A stretch of DNA of 64,000 bases, taken from contig JAKOGH010000141.1 of the NCBI GenBank assembly GCA_024811115.1, forward strand, positions 1 to 64,000, in the 5' to 3' direction. Positions 10,819 through 22,612 of the stretch are shown piece by piece. The number at the start of each line of letters is the position of its first letter. Within the stretch, counting starts at the first letter, position 1. Both the position numbers and the translations under genes were made by a program. Source of the DNA: Terana coerulea. Its lineage: Eukaryota > Basidiomycota > Agaricomycetes > Polyporales > Phanerochaetaceae. The notes beneath the pieces were generated by a model. It searched no databases. It was given only the letters and a program-made list of their open reading frames with translations, and was not told where the DNA came from.

Positions 10819-12711
10819 TCAGATAGGAGAGCAGATGATCTGCTGGGGCAGGGGCGCCTCGAACCGACACACCCGCTCGACCTTCCATCCCGCGCTCCTT
10901 GAGAAGCGTGACAAAGTGCCCGACCGTGCGCTCCTGGCAGTTCATCATGCCCATCATCTGTCGCGCCGCCCGCAGTCAGCTTCCACGACCCGCGAAACAC
11001 ACACACAGACCGGGCGACTCACGTTCACGTCCATCACGTACCCCCAGCCGATCACGGAGTCGGGGTACGGCAGCAGCGGCGCGGGCGCAGCGACCTTCGC
11101 CGCGCCGGAGATCTGGTCGAGCCCCGCGGTGTCGCGGCAGAGGTAGTCCGAGATGCCGTCGATGAGCACGAGCTGCGTCGCCGGCGCGGCGGCGGCGCGC
11201 AGGCGGGCGAGGAAGCGCGCCGCGTACTTGTCCGACCAGTTGTGCGTCGTGTAGCGCATGACGAAGACGGCGGCGTCCGTGATCGGCTGCGGGTCGAACA
11301 TGTCGTGTGCTGCAGAAGGGCGGCGTCAGCGTGAGGAGGGCGGGCGGAGGATGGGCGACGCACGTTCCAGGCGCACGGCGCCGCTCTCAACGTAGCCGGG
11401 CATGTTCTGCGCCCAATACTATGCGGGCGCGACTCGTCAGGGTGGGGTGCGCGCACGGCTGCGGGGGCGGCGACGTACCTCCTGCGCGGCGCTGATGACC
11501 GCCGGCCGATCCTGGACGACGAACTTGAGGTGCTTGTGCGTCTCCGCGAGGGCGGCGGTCAGGTTGCCAATGCCGCCCGCGACGTCGACGACGAGGCTGC
11601 CCTCCGGCAGCGCCTGCCACTCGAAGCCTGCAATGCAGTTGATCAAGGTGGACGCACGACGAACACGGGTGACTTGCCTTGCGAGACGGCCTTGTTCGAA
11701 TCGTAGTGCGTCGTCGCGCGCATCGCATGCGGGAACTTCGCGAGGCTGGCCTTGTGCTCGGGCTGCTCCAGCCACTCCCAGCACGCGACCCTCGTGTTGT
11801 GCGCGCGCTGGAACGCGGCCTGGGCGGGCTCTTCGGAGTGAGAAGTGACCGGGTCGAGGAGGTTCTCCAAAAGGTACGCCGCGGTCTTCAAGTTATCGTC
11901 TCCGCTGTGAAGGAGGGTCAGCTTAGTTCGACGAGATGCGGTGCGAGAGAAAGACATACTTCAGGGAGACGATGGCGGCGACGCCGCTTGTGTCGGTCCA
12001 GCGGTCGAGAGGGCTATAGCTCACATCAGCTGACTATCGGCATACACTGTGCCAAGGCACCGCACTTCTCAAGAATCTGCTTCGACCGACTTGCCGGAGG
12101 CCATTCCCGAAGACAGTCGGCTGTTCCTGAACACATCAGGGGCAACTTCCTCGAAGACATGGCGAGTCGCCAGCAGCCTTATTATCCGCCCTGCATGGCA
12201 GCGATCAGCAACAAAACATCCGATAGGCAGGCAGCGCCGCACCGAGTTTGTCAGCGTTGACCTTAGTGACTGCAGCGATCTCATTGATGTGAAGGCCCTG
12301 TCGACCAGGTCAGTGCGGAAGCACCCGTGCGGAGGGAGGTACGCACTTTAGGACCAGCTTCGCGGAGGATGTCGGGGACGTAGGTGGCTTCTATGATCGC
12401 CAAGGCGGAAGGGAAGTAGCCCTGCGGATGACGCACGTCAGCCCTCTTCCCCGTGCGCCCGTGCCTGCGACGCTCACCAGGAGGCCCATGCCGAGCAGGA
12501 ACGGCTGCGGGTGCGAGAGCGTCGCGATGAGCTGGTACGCGGCGGCGATGACCGGCGTCGCCTCGGACGCGAACGACGTCTGCACCGCGTCGCTCTCGGG
12601 CGAGCACACGTCCTGCGGCGTCGGGTACTGCACGCCGCGCGCGGCGGCCTTCGCCTGGATGTCCTTCAGGCCGTCCGAGATGATCTGCGACAGGGCTTCG
12701 AGCTGCGACAT
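10819..12711 (-). CDS. SAM-dependent O-methyltransferase (COMT / sterigmatocystin OMT-like)
   Basis: Transfers a methyl group from S-adenosylmethionine to a hydroxyl of a small aromatic or secondary metabolite; cytosolic. Translation starts at 12711 (MSQLEALSQIISDGLKDIQ). About ten exons encode a winged-helix dimerisation part (GLHINEIAAVTKV, RLLATRHVFEEVAPDVFRN). The Rossmann SAM-binding motif VVDVAGGIGNLTAAL follows, then the catalytic-region segment YTTHNWSDKYAARFLARLR and an ending like family members (GWKVERVCRF...QQIICSPI). Clear introns include 12422-12477, 12298-12346 and 12191-12242. One intron (11628-11677) has a GC donor (GCAAGT). The intron near 12027-12100 is uncertain. Near 10888-10891 one extra base breaks the frame just before the C-terminal strand; read without it the protein ends at 10819, otherwise it runs on to 10760 with an unrelated tail. 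The substrate cannot be told from sequence. Confidence 0.85.
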
Positions 12712-15677
12712 CGTGCGTGGGGTCCGTGAAATTGCGGAGGTGGGGACGCCTCAGGCGAGGCAGAGGGTGTAAACATATAGGGCTGGCCGTGGGTGCCCGG
12801 TGCCGCTTGGGGAACTAGGAAACAAGGTGAAAGCCGGGCAGGCTCTGCGAAGGCGTAGGTTAGGCTTGTGGACGAGACGAGAGCGCACCGCGAACGAGGG
12901 TCTGGTGGTGGGAACCGTCCCGCTTCATCGCCCTTTGCATCTGCTCCATTTGACGTGCTCAGAGCTTCGGATTCAATGCATTGCGTCGGGAGTATAGTTG
13001 ATGCTCGGGTCAACGGGGTCGGTCAAAGCCTTGTCAACAAGCCCAGGAGAAGCGCGGAGCATTCACCGAGGCAAACCTTCGACTTCAGCTGACGCCGCTC
13101 CAGTCCCTCAACGGAGTAAGTAGTGAGCATACAGATCCGTGGGAAAGGTGCCACAAGGGTCAGCCTTACTTTCAATTGCATCCAGCGGGGCCTATTAACG
13201 CGTGAGCGAACTTCGCCGGATGAACATGAAATACACACCATAATGAAGGGAATCACGGGCGGGCGAAAGAGGCACTTTGACATTTTCTCTGTCAAGCCGA
13301 ATGTGGTATATGCGAGGGACGAAGGATACGTGTCTGAGAGTGGATTCAAATGAAAGGCAACGATGTCATTTCTCGCTGTCGATGTGTTAGCACTTACTCG
13401 CGCGAAAGCCGAACATATTCGTACAATGAGTGTTGTAGGTTATGCGTTCCAAGATGCGTCAGTGCACCTTGATTCGCGCAACGTACGACATCCCGAACGA
13501 ATTATATGTGGAACTTCGACCTGGAGCTCCTTGCATTATTGTAGGCCATCCACGTAGCCGTCTTCTATTGACATCTCTTTCGGGGTTCGAGGACGCTGCT
13601 CCGTGGGACTGGATGAGCTGTGAGATTCCGATGAGTTCGTGGCAACTCACCAGCGTAACACATCGATTGCTTCTTTGCTCGTTAAGCTTTGAAAGAGCCC
13701 ATTGCTCGATAGCGCGAGGAATTTTCCAGGCTGAACCATTGCAGCGGTCTACTGCGGTGCACTCGGGCCCGGCTGTTTGTGGAAGGCGGGATGCGTAGAT
13801 CTGCGTAAGTAAAGGTCGAACAGGACACCCTTGGCTGCAGGTCTACACAGATAAACCTCGACGTCTTCACAGGGGTCGTCGCAAGGAGGCGGGTCCTATG
13901 GTTGAATGCGATGTTCTGTGCACAGTTGTAAAAACCACGCGCATATACCCAGTGTTCGCAACGACTAAGAAGTGATTGTAGGCTTCACAGAAGCACACGT
14001 CGGCAGAAGTGTCCGCGGGTGCTATCGTGCGAGACGGTGAGCCGCGGCTGTCGAGGTACGAGCCGGTAGTGAGTCTTCGAAGGTACTGATCTGCGAGGAA
14101 CCCGGAGACCCAGCTTTCGTTCATGACTTGACATGGTCATCTGCGGGCGGGCCTATGGCAAGCCAGCCTCGAGTGCGTGCATGTGTTACGTATTCGTACG
14201 AACTGCTGCTGTCTGCAAAGTCGTCCTGTCCGCTGTGACGGAGAAGCCGCAACTTTTCGACTGTCTACAACCCAGCAGAAACGGCAGGTAGTCTTCGTAT
14301 GGTGATCGTTCATTGTCACTGAAAATTCGAACTCTCAACTATCAGGCACTCCAGAGCGTGCACGCTCACCTGATACATTTCAGCTACAGCGGCATACTGT
14401 CAGTCCACCCAGCAGATCCCTACGCCCGCTTCGTGTGGGAAAGGATCTCTTGCGGCCTCTCGTTCAAAACCTCGACATCTTTCGTCTAAGCCCTCAAAAC
14501 AAGATAAACGGGAGGTCTGTCTGAGACGCAGCATGTTGCTGTCCCCAAGACGAGAATCTGAGAATTTTGAACTGGCGTAGCGCACTGAGCTGGAGGTGCA
14601 CCGGCATACGAAGGTTCAAGAACTGGTGGTGAGGTTGAGGTTCGGTATACGTCCGATATTACAGGCTGAGAGAACAGCTTGAAAGGGTTGTCTCCGCATT
14701 ATCGCGAGCAGATTCAGAATGGACGAGAAGAGTGCAAGAAGAGTGGATGAAGGTGGGTGCCGGCGCTTCCTCAACTCTCTTCTGACCTTCATGCAGGATG
14801 CGTAGGTCGTTGTATTCCTATACTCCTTCGCCTCCCTCGTATGTTCGCAAAATGACCCACGGCAAGACAAGAGCTTGAGTCTAGCGCAAGGTATGCAGAC
14901 AGACAACTATGGCCAAGGCTAGACCTGAGGATAAGCAGATATGTGGAACGCATACAGTCAGGTACCGCCTCCACCTCCGGCGCACGGCTATGCCTCGCGA
15001 GGCGTTCAGCCTCCATGCGGCATCGAGGACGGGGACAACATGGTTTCAAGGGCTTCTTTCAGGCGGACTCTGGTTGGATTTCCTTCTAGTGGCGTGCACG
15101 CATGATGAATTCGCCCTATCAATGGTCAGGTCATGCTTGCCCTCTTTCCTTCTGCCGCTGACTCGTGTGCTTATTATTTGCAGGTAACCAGCTCTACGAG
15201 GTCTCTCCGAGGCAACCGAGTCTGCGTAAAACCTCGGAATTACGCGTAAATGGAGCCGACGTTCGTCCACGCTAGTGTTGCCATGACGCAGCCATGAAGC
15301 TTTGAAGCGCGGCCTTCTTGTTTGCTACTGGTTCAGGAAACACATCCTCTACCTGCATAATCCTGCATGTGTCGCGAGCACTGCCACTTAGTTCCATCAC
15401 GAGGAGTGGTGGATATTAGTGGGTCAGATGGTATGTGCTTAACTGGCATCCACCTGCTGGTTCCCGTCAATGACTATCGAGCAGCAGTGCGGTCAACGAG
15501 ATAAGCGCCGCCTTGTTGTCATCGTTGCTTCTTTGTGTATATCAAACGGCGTGGCACAAAGTCTTCGCGTGCAGAAGAAGCAGCGCGGTCGTATGGTCGG
15601 CGTCCTGCAGCGGCAACGAGCTGCGGGGCCCACTCGCAAACATTCAGCCCACAAGGCTCGCGATTGCCACGAGCAGG
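12712..15677. other. Three-kilobase stretch without a supported gene
   Basis: No conserved domain could be read on either strand. A minus-strand frame at 13867-14124 (MNESWVSGFLADQYLRRLTT...) has fairly natural composition and could be an exon of an unknown gene or a relic, but it lacks convincing partners. The plus-strand frame 13442-13798 and minus-strand frame 14616-14906 look like chance. The region may hold the promoters of the methyltransferase (-) and the sedolisin (+), which diverge from it. Confidence 0.45.
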
Positions 15678-15684
15678 TATAAAA
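15678..15684 (+). promoter_or_regulatory. TATA box of the sedolisin gene
   Basis: TATAAAA lies 70-76 nt upstream of the sedolisin ATG at 15754, followed by a pyrimidine-rich leader (TTGCGTTCTCCCCGCTCTCC), as is usual for strongly expressed basidiomycete genes. Confidence 0.6.
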
Positions 15685-15753
15685 GCTCTTGGCGAGTCTT
15701 GGAGACAAGCATCAAGGCAGCCTCCTTGCGTTCTCCCCGCTCTCCCCGGCATC

Positions 15754-17798
15754 ATGGTCTCCAAGCTCCTCGTCGTCTCTGCCCTCTTCTCGCTGGCCCT
15801 CGCCAAGCCCGCGCCTCGCTCAATGAAGGTGCACGAGTTCATGCAGAACGTCCCCTCGGGCTACGTGCGCCAGAGTGCCGCCAGCGCGAACACCGAGCTC
15901 AAGCTTCGCATTGCGCTCGTCCAGAACAACCCCGCGGGCTTGGTTGATGCGCTCTACAGCGTCAGCACCCCCAGCAGTGCGTCTTACGGCGAGCACTTGA
16001 GCAAGGGAAGAGGTGAGCGCCCATATTTAGATCCCTGTACGCCACCGTGTAGTGCGCTTGGCAGTTTCTACCATCTGGCGTCGATCTCGCCTGCCGGCTG
16101 GCAGACGAGGGTAGCCCTGGCATGGCAGGCCTCTCCGGGGCGTCTGCGACGCACACCATGTACGGGACGTAAACTAATGAATGTCCATCACAGGTTGAGC
16201 AGTTCGTGGCTCCCTCTGCCCAGAGTGCCGATGCCGTCCACGCCTGGCTGAAGGAAGCGGGCTTGACCGCCACCACCATCTCTCCCGCCGGCGACTGGCT
16301 CAGCGTGTCTGTGCCCGTCAGCAAGGCGAACGAGCTCTTCGACGCCGACTTCTCCGTCTACACCCACGCCGACACGGGCAAGCAGGCGATCCGCACCCTG
16401 AGCTACTCCATCCCGACCGCGCTCGACGGCCACCTCGACTTCGTGCACCCTACGATCTCATTCCCGAGCCCGTACGCGAAGCTGCCCGTTGTCACCTCGC
16501 CGCTCAAGAACGCGACGGCGCTCGTCACGCCCCTCGCGACGTGCTCGACCTCCGGTGTCACGCCGGCGTGCGTCCAGTCCATCTACGGCATCCCGTCGAC
16601 GAAGGCGACGTCCGAAGTCCAACGGTCTGGCCGTCAGTGGCTTCATCGAGCAGTTCGCCAACCAGGCCGACCTTACGGTAAGTCGTTGTCAATGAGCCGC
16701 TCTGTTTCTTGGTTGACACCATTCGGGCTTTGCAGACTTTCTTGAAGAAGTTCCGCTCCGACCTGTCTGGCGCCACCTTTACCACCCAGCTGCTCGACGG
16801 CGGCTCGAACTCTCAGACCGGTAGCCAGGCTGGTGTGGAGGCTGTGAGTTTGTCAGACACTGTCCGTTTTGCTCTGACTAATGCATGAACCCAGAACCTC
16901 GACATCCAGTACACCGTTGGCCTTGCCTCCGGCGTCCCTGTCACCTTCATCTCCGTCGGCGAGAACTTCCAGGACGGCGACCTCGAGGGCTTCCTGGACA
17001 TCATCAACGCTCTGCTCAAGGAGTCGAACCCGCCCCAGGTCCTCACCACCAGCTACGGCGAGAACGAGAGTGACATCTCGCGCGCGCTCGCGAAGTAAGC
17101 ATCTTCTCATCCGCCCCTCTCCCAAATGAATGCTGACTTTGGCTGCGTGCAGCAACCTCTGCAACGCCTACGCCCAGCTCGGCGCCCGCGGCACTTCCAT
17201 CCTCTTCGCGTCCGGTGACGGCGGTGTCTCGGGCTCGCAGTCCGCCAGCTGCTCCAAGTTCGTGCCCACCTTCCCGTCCGGCTGTCCCTTCATGACCTCC
17301 GTCGGCGCCACCGCGCTCACCTCGTCCGCCGGCGCCGAGACCGCCGCGACGTTCTCGTCCGGCGGCTTCTCCAACTACTTCGGCGTGCCGTCGTACCAGT
17401 CTGCCGTCGTGAAGTCGTACATCACCGCGCAGGGCACGACGAACAGCGGCAAATTCAACACGTCGGGGCGGGCGTACCCCGACGTCGCGGCCGTCGGCCA
17501 GAACCTCGAGATCGTCGTCGACGGCGCGACGGAGACGGTGGACGGCACGAGCTGCTCGAGCCCGATCTTCGCGAGCGTCGTGTCGCTGCTGAACGACGCG
17601 CTGTTGAACGCGGGCAAGAGCCCGCTCGGGTTCTTGAACCCGTTCCTGTACGCGAACCCGAGCGCGTTCCACGACGTGACGACCGGCGACAACCCCGGGT
17701 GCAGCACCAACGGGTTCAAGGCCGCCAAGGGCTGGGATCCCGTCACTGGTCTTGGTACCCCCAACTTCGCTGCGCTCAAGACCGCCGCTGGTGTCTAA
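15754..17798 (+). CDS. Secreted sedolisin / tripeptidyl-peptidase (S53, kumamolisin type)
   Basis: An acid serine-carboxyl peptidase that removes tripeptides from proteins outside the cell. It starts at 15754 with a signal peptide (MVSKLLVVSALFSLALAKP, cut after ALA). A pro-kumamolisin activation domain follows (YGEHLSK...QFVAPSAQSADAVHAWLKE), then the catalytic domain. The Glu and Asp of the triad are in GVEANLDIQY, the oxyanion Asp in FASGDGG, and the nucleophile Ser in DGTSCSSP. DVTTGDNPGC near the end matches the family's calcium-binding region. Introns are about 16013-16193 (long), 16678-16735, 16844-16894 and 17095-17152. Two single-base insertions interrupt the frame: an extra G at 16005-16007, just before the first donor (expected SKEE|VEQF), and an extra base at about 16614 (expected ATSKSNGLAV). 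Without them the exons give 564 residues, normal for S53, so sequence error is likelier than decay. Confidence 0.9.
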
Positions 17799-18486
17799 AG
17801 TATCATGCGTAATGTGTAAAAATTCTAGTGTATATTGTTTTCTGCTTTGGGTGTATGTGAATGTATCAATCGACTCTGAAGCTACAGTAAAACTGCGTGA
17901 TCCGTTATGTGCCTCACAACTCTCGCTGATAAGAAGGACAGTCGGCATTTTGTCCATCCTAGTCTCGTTAACGGATGCATAGAAGGAGGTGACAAACTGA
18001 TACTATCAGTTTATTGTCGGACTACAAAAGTTAACTGCCTGCAGAGCTCTTTTCTGCAAACACCAATTTGTAGCCGATAACAAATTACTTGCTTTGGGGT
18101 CAAGAGCCTGAAACTGATACTAAGCTGCGCCAACATGCCCCCGGTAGACTACTTACTGGTGCGCGCATTCCAATCCGCTCACTCGATGTGCACCGGACGC
18201 TGAGGGGTCTACAGGGTCCTAAACCTAACCTTCCTCTTTAGGGGGTTAGAGTAAGAACGTGAGCGCCCCCGGCCACCTCCTTACCACCTAAGCGACGACA
18301 TGTTCAACATCTCGCCCTCTGCCAAAAACCTGCGTCTCGCTGTTCGCCTGCTCGACGGGTGTTGCGTAGCCCCGAAAGAGTAGTACGCGGCAACTGAGTG
18401 TCGCCCGCGGGTTACCTGCGAAATTCGGCTGTGTTGAGTTGTCCGACGCGTCCAGAGATCCAACAACTACCACCAATTCCATTGGA
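17799..18486. other. Intergenic: sedolisin 3' region and Rap1-like upstream region
   Basis: AT-richer DNA after the sedolisin stop, with AGTAAA-like sequence near 17885, then unremarkable spacer. No gene or strong repeat was seen. Confidence 0.5.
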
Positions 18487-20091
18487 ATGTCTCGTTCAGC
18501 GAGCGCGGCGACCAGCTTGCCAGATGAGCAGGAGGTTCGTTGTTTTCCTGCTGTTGCAGGTTCACGTACCAACCAGACACAGGTTTTCAGAAAAGCGGAC
18601 GGGAGCCCCGTCAGCTTCTTCATCGTCACGGAGAACACGCGGATATCAAAGAAGCCGGGCGTGGAGAAGAGGCAAGCCAAGAAGCTGCAGCAAAGGATCA
18701 AGGTGCACTAGGAAACACTCCGCGCGTAGTAACTGATTATATCTCTTGCCAACAGGATAACGGCGGGACGGTCAGTTTGGAGATGGAGGAAGCAGACGTG
18801 TGGATTGTGAGCGAACGCGCGCACGACGACTACGTGATATGGGGCAGTACAGACCCCCGGCACAAGATCGAGAGGACCGGCTTTATTGCTAAGTGCATCG
18901 AAGAGAAGGCATACAAGCACGCGCCGATAATCAAGCTGCCCATGGGCGGGCGTCCTGCTGGGTACGTCGCGTCGACTCTACCTGCGGATGTATGTTGACA
19001 AGGGTGGATGTATGCAGCCGACGAGTCCCGCGCGAAGAGTTCACGCACAGGGATACACAGCTGCTGTGCGAGTGGCTCGCGATGAAGGTGCCCGACAGCA
19101 CGCACGGCGGCCGCCAGAGCCAGAAGCTCTGGGAGGAATTCACGCAGAGGGCTGCGTACAACGTAAGCCCCCGGGAAGCCTGGCGTAAGACCACTGCTGA
19201 TCCTACGTGTTTCAGCAACCTGATCTTTGGGGCGGGGCACGCAGACACCCGTGGCAAAGTTGGAAACAACACTACAAAATGCACCGCGACGAGCTGGACC
19301 TCACCGTCGCGGACATTGTGAAGAAGAAGGGGTATGCAGCGGGCGACCAGACCGCATTCCGCCACAGCCGGAAACGCACGCAGGCCAACATCGACAGCGG
19401 CGTCGAAGCGCGCCAGATCGCTGCCGACAAGGGGAGTGGCTCTGAATACGAGGGAGGAGGGAGGGAGGAGGAGGGCGACGAAGTAGAGAAGGATCCTGAC
19501 GCGGAGTACATCCCGCCTCGCAGCCGCCCCGCCTCCGCCGACCCAGAAGACTTCGAGCCCTCGCCAAAACGCCCCCGCCACAGCGCGAGGCCCGGCCCCG
19601 CCGACGCGGGCCCGTCCGGCTCGCAGCGCACGTCGACACCGAGAGCCGTTCCCGACCCCCGCCAGTCTGCGGCGCCCCGCCCTGCACCAAGCCGCGCCGC
19701 GACACCGCTGGCGACGCAGGCAACGCTCGTCGGGACGCCGCAGACGGGGCGGACGCTGAAGACCTACGGCCGCACGTCGAGCCAGCGCACGCCGCTTGCG
19801 TCGCTCCCGGACGCTGACGAGGCCCCAGAGTCCCCGCAGGCAGACGCGGGTGACACATCCGGGCGGCAGGTGCGCGCCGACTCTGCCGGAGTGGCAAGCA
19901 ACGGCTCTGCGGCCGACGACGACGAGGTCGATGAGCTGGTCGAGGGCAGCGGCGACGCGGAGGCTGACTCTGCGGACGGCAGGGGCGCGGAGAGCCTTCA
20001 TGTTAGCGGAGAAGAGACCAATGCCTTTGCAGAAGATGAGAGCGGGGCAAGCGATGGCGAGCGTACTTTCCCTGGGAAAAGCGGCTGGTAG
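18487..20091 (+). CDS. Rap1-like telomere protein (BRCT + Myb domain)
   Basis: Probable shelterin-type telomere component in the nucleus. Four exons (18487-18702, 18756-18961, 19018-19162, 19216-20091) with clean GT-AG introns of 53-56 bp give 480 residues. Residues about 25-135 look like the Rap1 BRCT: GSPVSFFIVTEN, then DNGGTVSLEMEEADVWIVSE and TGFIAKCIEEKAY. Residues about 145-205 form a Rap1-type Myb fold: EEFTHRDTQLLCEWLA ... SQKLWEEF ... HPWQSWKQHYKMHRDEL. The rest is disordered, Pro/Ser/Ala-rich, with basic patches (SPKRPRHSARP) and a very acidic end (ADDDEVDELVEGSGDAEADS). No RCT-type C-terminal domain could be seen. The ATG at 18487 is the first in frame. The assignment rests on domain pattern; another BRCT/Myb nuclear protein is possible. 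Confidence 0.72.
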
Positions 20092-20380
20092 TTGGGGAGT
20101 TGTTGGACGAGGTGGGCATGTTAGGATTTATTCGCTATCTTCTCCTTAATCTGTGGAACGCTTAGTACGTTGCACCTTACGATAATTAGTTGCGCTCTCT
20201 CTCTCTTATATGTTTGTATAGGGTATGACGATTATAGAGTAATATTGATTGATGATTCTCTGCTGTCGGAATGGCAAGGGTCATGAATTACCTACAGAAG
20301 ACTGGTGACCAAAAATGTCCACTTCAACCTAAAGTACCCAAGAACATAAAAACCTAGCTACGCGATCCGAAAGCTCCAGA

Positions 20381-21328
20381 TCAACTGGGTAGAATGCGTG
20401 GCGTGTGGCCCAGCGCGATCTCTGCCGGAGTCGCTTGACGCAAGATTGGGAAGTGGCTCGGTGGCGGGGTATGTACTAGTCGTTCATGCATGTTGCCAGA
20501 AACAGAATGCGCAGACCGATGGCTGAACATCTGCTGTTGTTCGTACATCGACAGCTGTCGCACCATGGTCTGCGGACGGACGTTTCGAGCGGGACGAGCG
20601 CTACCGGGTCGGCTCACAGTCGCGTGAGCCTCTGTCTGTGTGTGCGGCTCGGCCCACCCTGCGACGTTGGTATTGACGAGAGAAATATGCGTGGGGCTAG
20701 AGACAGCGGGGCTGATGTCGTGGACGTAGTCTATCGGAGGCGTGGCCACCGACGGCGACGACGCACGCGTCGCTGGCCGGCTGATCGGGACGACAGGGCT
20801 TTGCGTGCGCGCATACGGTGCAGTGTTTCGCTGAGCCATGCGAGCGGCGCGGTGGGGATGCCGCGAAGACGAGGCAGGCATTGAAGGCTGTCCATGGCCA
20901 TCGGCGGGGGTGTGCGGGTGCGGATATGGGGCAGGATACGGATTTTGGGTAGACAGTGAGGCGTGAGTGGCACCGGGAACGGGAGGTCGCAATATACTCC
21001 CCGGACGAGAGGGCTGTTTTCTGCAAAGAGGCTTTCTTCCTTACACATGCCTGCAAATATAAGAACCCGACAGTATCGAAGTGTTCGTATTTTTGCGCGT
21101 ACTCGGGGCTCTATGATATCGACCGGTGAGCTACTCGCGCCACACACTATGGTTCGACCGTAGAATATAACCAGTACTCACGATCGCAACTGCATGGTCG
21201 ATTGCAGGCCCGAAGATGTCCCAATCCTCCTGTGCAGATTCGAGTATCTCGTTCCTGGTCTCGCGGAGGTCCTGAGGCTCCAGTCCGAGCTTCTTGCAAA
21301 CATCTTCGTAGGGTATCGCGGGGCTCAT
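20381..21328 (-). CDS. Hypothetical protein, paralogue of the 22.1-22.6 kb gene
   Basis: Three exons (21182-21328, 21067-21110, 20381-21020) with introns of 71 and 46 bp give 276 residues. The first exon encodes MSPAIPYEDVCKKLGLEPQD and ends FGPAIDHAVAI; the second begins SPEYAQKYEHFDTVG. The rest is Pro/Ser/His-rich, probably disordered (TQNPYPAPYPHPHTPADGHG). The AID.A(V/I)A|(S/C)PEYA(Q/R)KY junction, with the intron at the same place, is shared with the gene at 22154-22612, so the two descend from one ancestor. No known domain, signal peptide or membrane segment. The frame is kept through both introns, which supports the model. Function unknown. Confidence 0.65.
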
Positions 21329-22153
21329 GGTGCGGGCGAGGTGGGTTGGATGTAGTATGTTAACAAGACTCACCGTTGTTGGTTTGCAAACGTTTTGTGT
21401 CTGGCCACCCGCGACGTGCTTTGTCCCGAGGCCACATCCTTGTTAGTGTTGGCGACGCTCGATTGATGTTTGTTCTGTCGCGCAGCGCTCTTTCAATGGC
21501 CCATCGAGCGAGGAGGCGTACGCAAGGATAGCCAGTCAACATGTATGCGCAAGTCCGGTATGCTCACGCCGCCGACTGCAATTTGAAGACCGTCCCGCCC
21601 GGGACGCGACCAGAGCCCTCCGCAGGCAAACATCCCGATTTCTGGACATCAAAGTGACATGGGGCCAACTATCCGTTTCATTCGTGAAGCCAACGGCCAG
21701 AGTTATGGACGTAAAGCGTGGTTATGCGTACGAGTGCAAGAACGAAGCAAGGGTGGGTGGCGGAGGGAAGCAAGTCAGGTTCGGCGCTAGTCTTATATAT
21801 GGAATCTGTGGATCACTCTTGCGTAGTTCGCGCCATGCATGAGAGCAGCTGAAGTAGCCCCTCACGTTCACTTGATTTTATCAATATATCAATATCGCAG
21901 TGAACATAAATGTTGTGAAACGAGGATAAAGAGCGGATAATAATGAGGCAGTCCGTCGTACATCGATGGTACATCTATTCACGTTTTGTCCGAGATTCGT
22001 GAGGGATAAGCAGAAAGATGGGATAAGTAGAAAGATGCGACAAATAATTCCAACCAGCGCCAGGTCGTCCCATAGCATGCGTTCCATGAATATCGTCCGT
22101 AGTACATCGAGAAATTGGCTCGAGTGGGGTAACCAAAGCTCGGGAGACAGACC
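21329..22153. other. Intergenic between the two paralogous hypothetical genes
   Basis: Upstream region of the 21.3 kb gene and downstream region of the 22.6 kb gene. AT-rich tracts lie near 21870-21960; no gene was seen. Confidence 0.5.
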
Positions 22154-22612
22154 TCAGCGCCTGAGAGGGACGAGCTTTATATGACGGGCAGAGAAGGTCG
22201 AGATACGCTCAGGCAGTGGTTGAGAAGCCACCTGTCTCGAGGAAGATCCATTTATATTAGAAGGGTTGGTGTCGAAGTTCGGATCCTTGTCGAGGGCCTG
22301 GGCACAGCACGCACGAAAAAGCGCTTCGAAATCCTGAGGTGCCTCCGCTCTAGCGAGATGCAGAGCGTTGTACTTCCGCGCGTATTCGGGGCACTAGTTG
22401 AGACGTAGGCGTCAGTGATCAGCACCCAACTTTACATCGAAGTATCTGAAGCTCACAGTTGCGATAGCCTCGTCGATGCAAGCCTCAAGCACCTGGGCAA
22501 AATCCTCGTCCGTTACGCAGCGTTTCGTCTTGTCGCGTACGAATTGAAGATGCACCAGAGCTTCGGCGGCTTCCAGCACTTTCCCCGAGTCGATGGCTTT
22601 GAGCGGGGTCAT
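22154..22612 (-). CDS. Small hypothetical protein (131 aa), helix-rich
   Basis: Two exons (22457-22612 and 22154-22393), with a 63-bp GT-AG intron. The protein starts MTPLKAIDSGKVLEAAEALV and continues FAQVLEACIDEAIAT|CPEYARKYNALHLARAEA, ending ISTFSARHIKLVPLRR. The N-terminal 100 residues are predicted by eye to be alpha-helical, with no membrane segment. It shares the ID.AIA|.PEYA.KY segment and intron position with the 20.4-21.3 kb gene, but is shorter and lacks its Pro-rich tail. A TATAAAG (22664-22670, minus strand) sits about 55 bp upstream of the start. Family unknown. Confidence 0.68.

Noticed and set aside
15754..16680. Sedolisin as a pseudogene or programmed frameshift
   Set aside because: No slippery heptamer; all catalytic residues are intact and similar one-base errors occur even in the PRP4 kinase, so sequence error is simpler.
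17043..17957. 304-codon minus-strand frame
   Set aside because: It lies antisense to the sedolisin catalytic exons and is Arg/Gly/Ala-rich; it is a GC-bias shadow of a clearly recognised gene.
18931..20001. 356-codon minus-strand frame
   Set aside because: Antisense to the Rap1-like gene, Arg/Ala/Val-rich with no motif; shadow.
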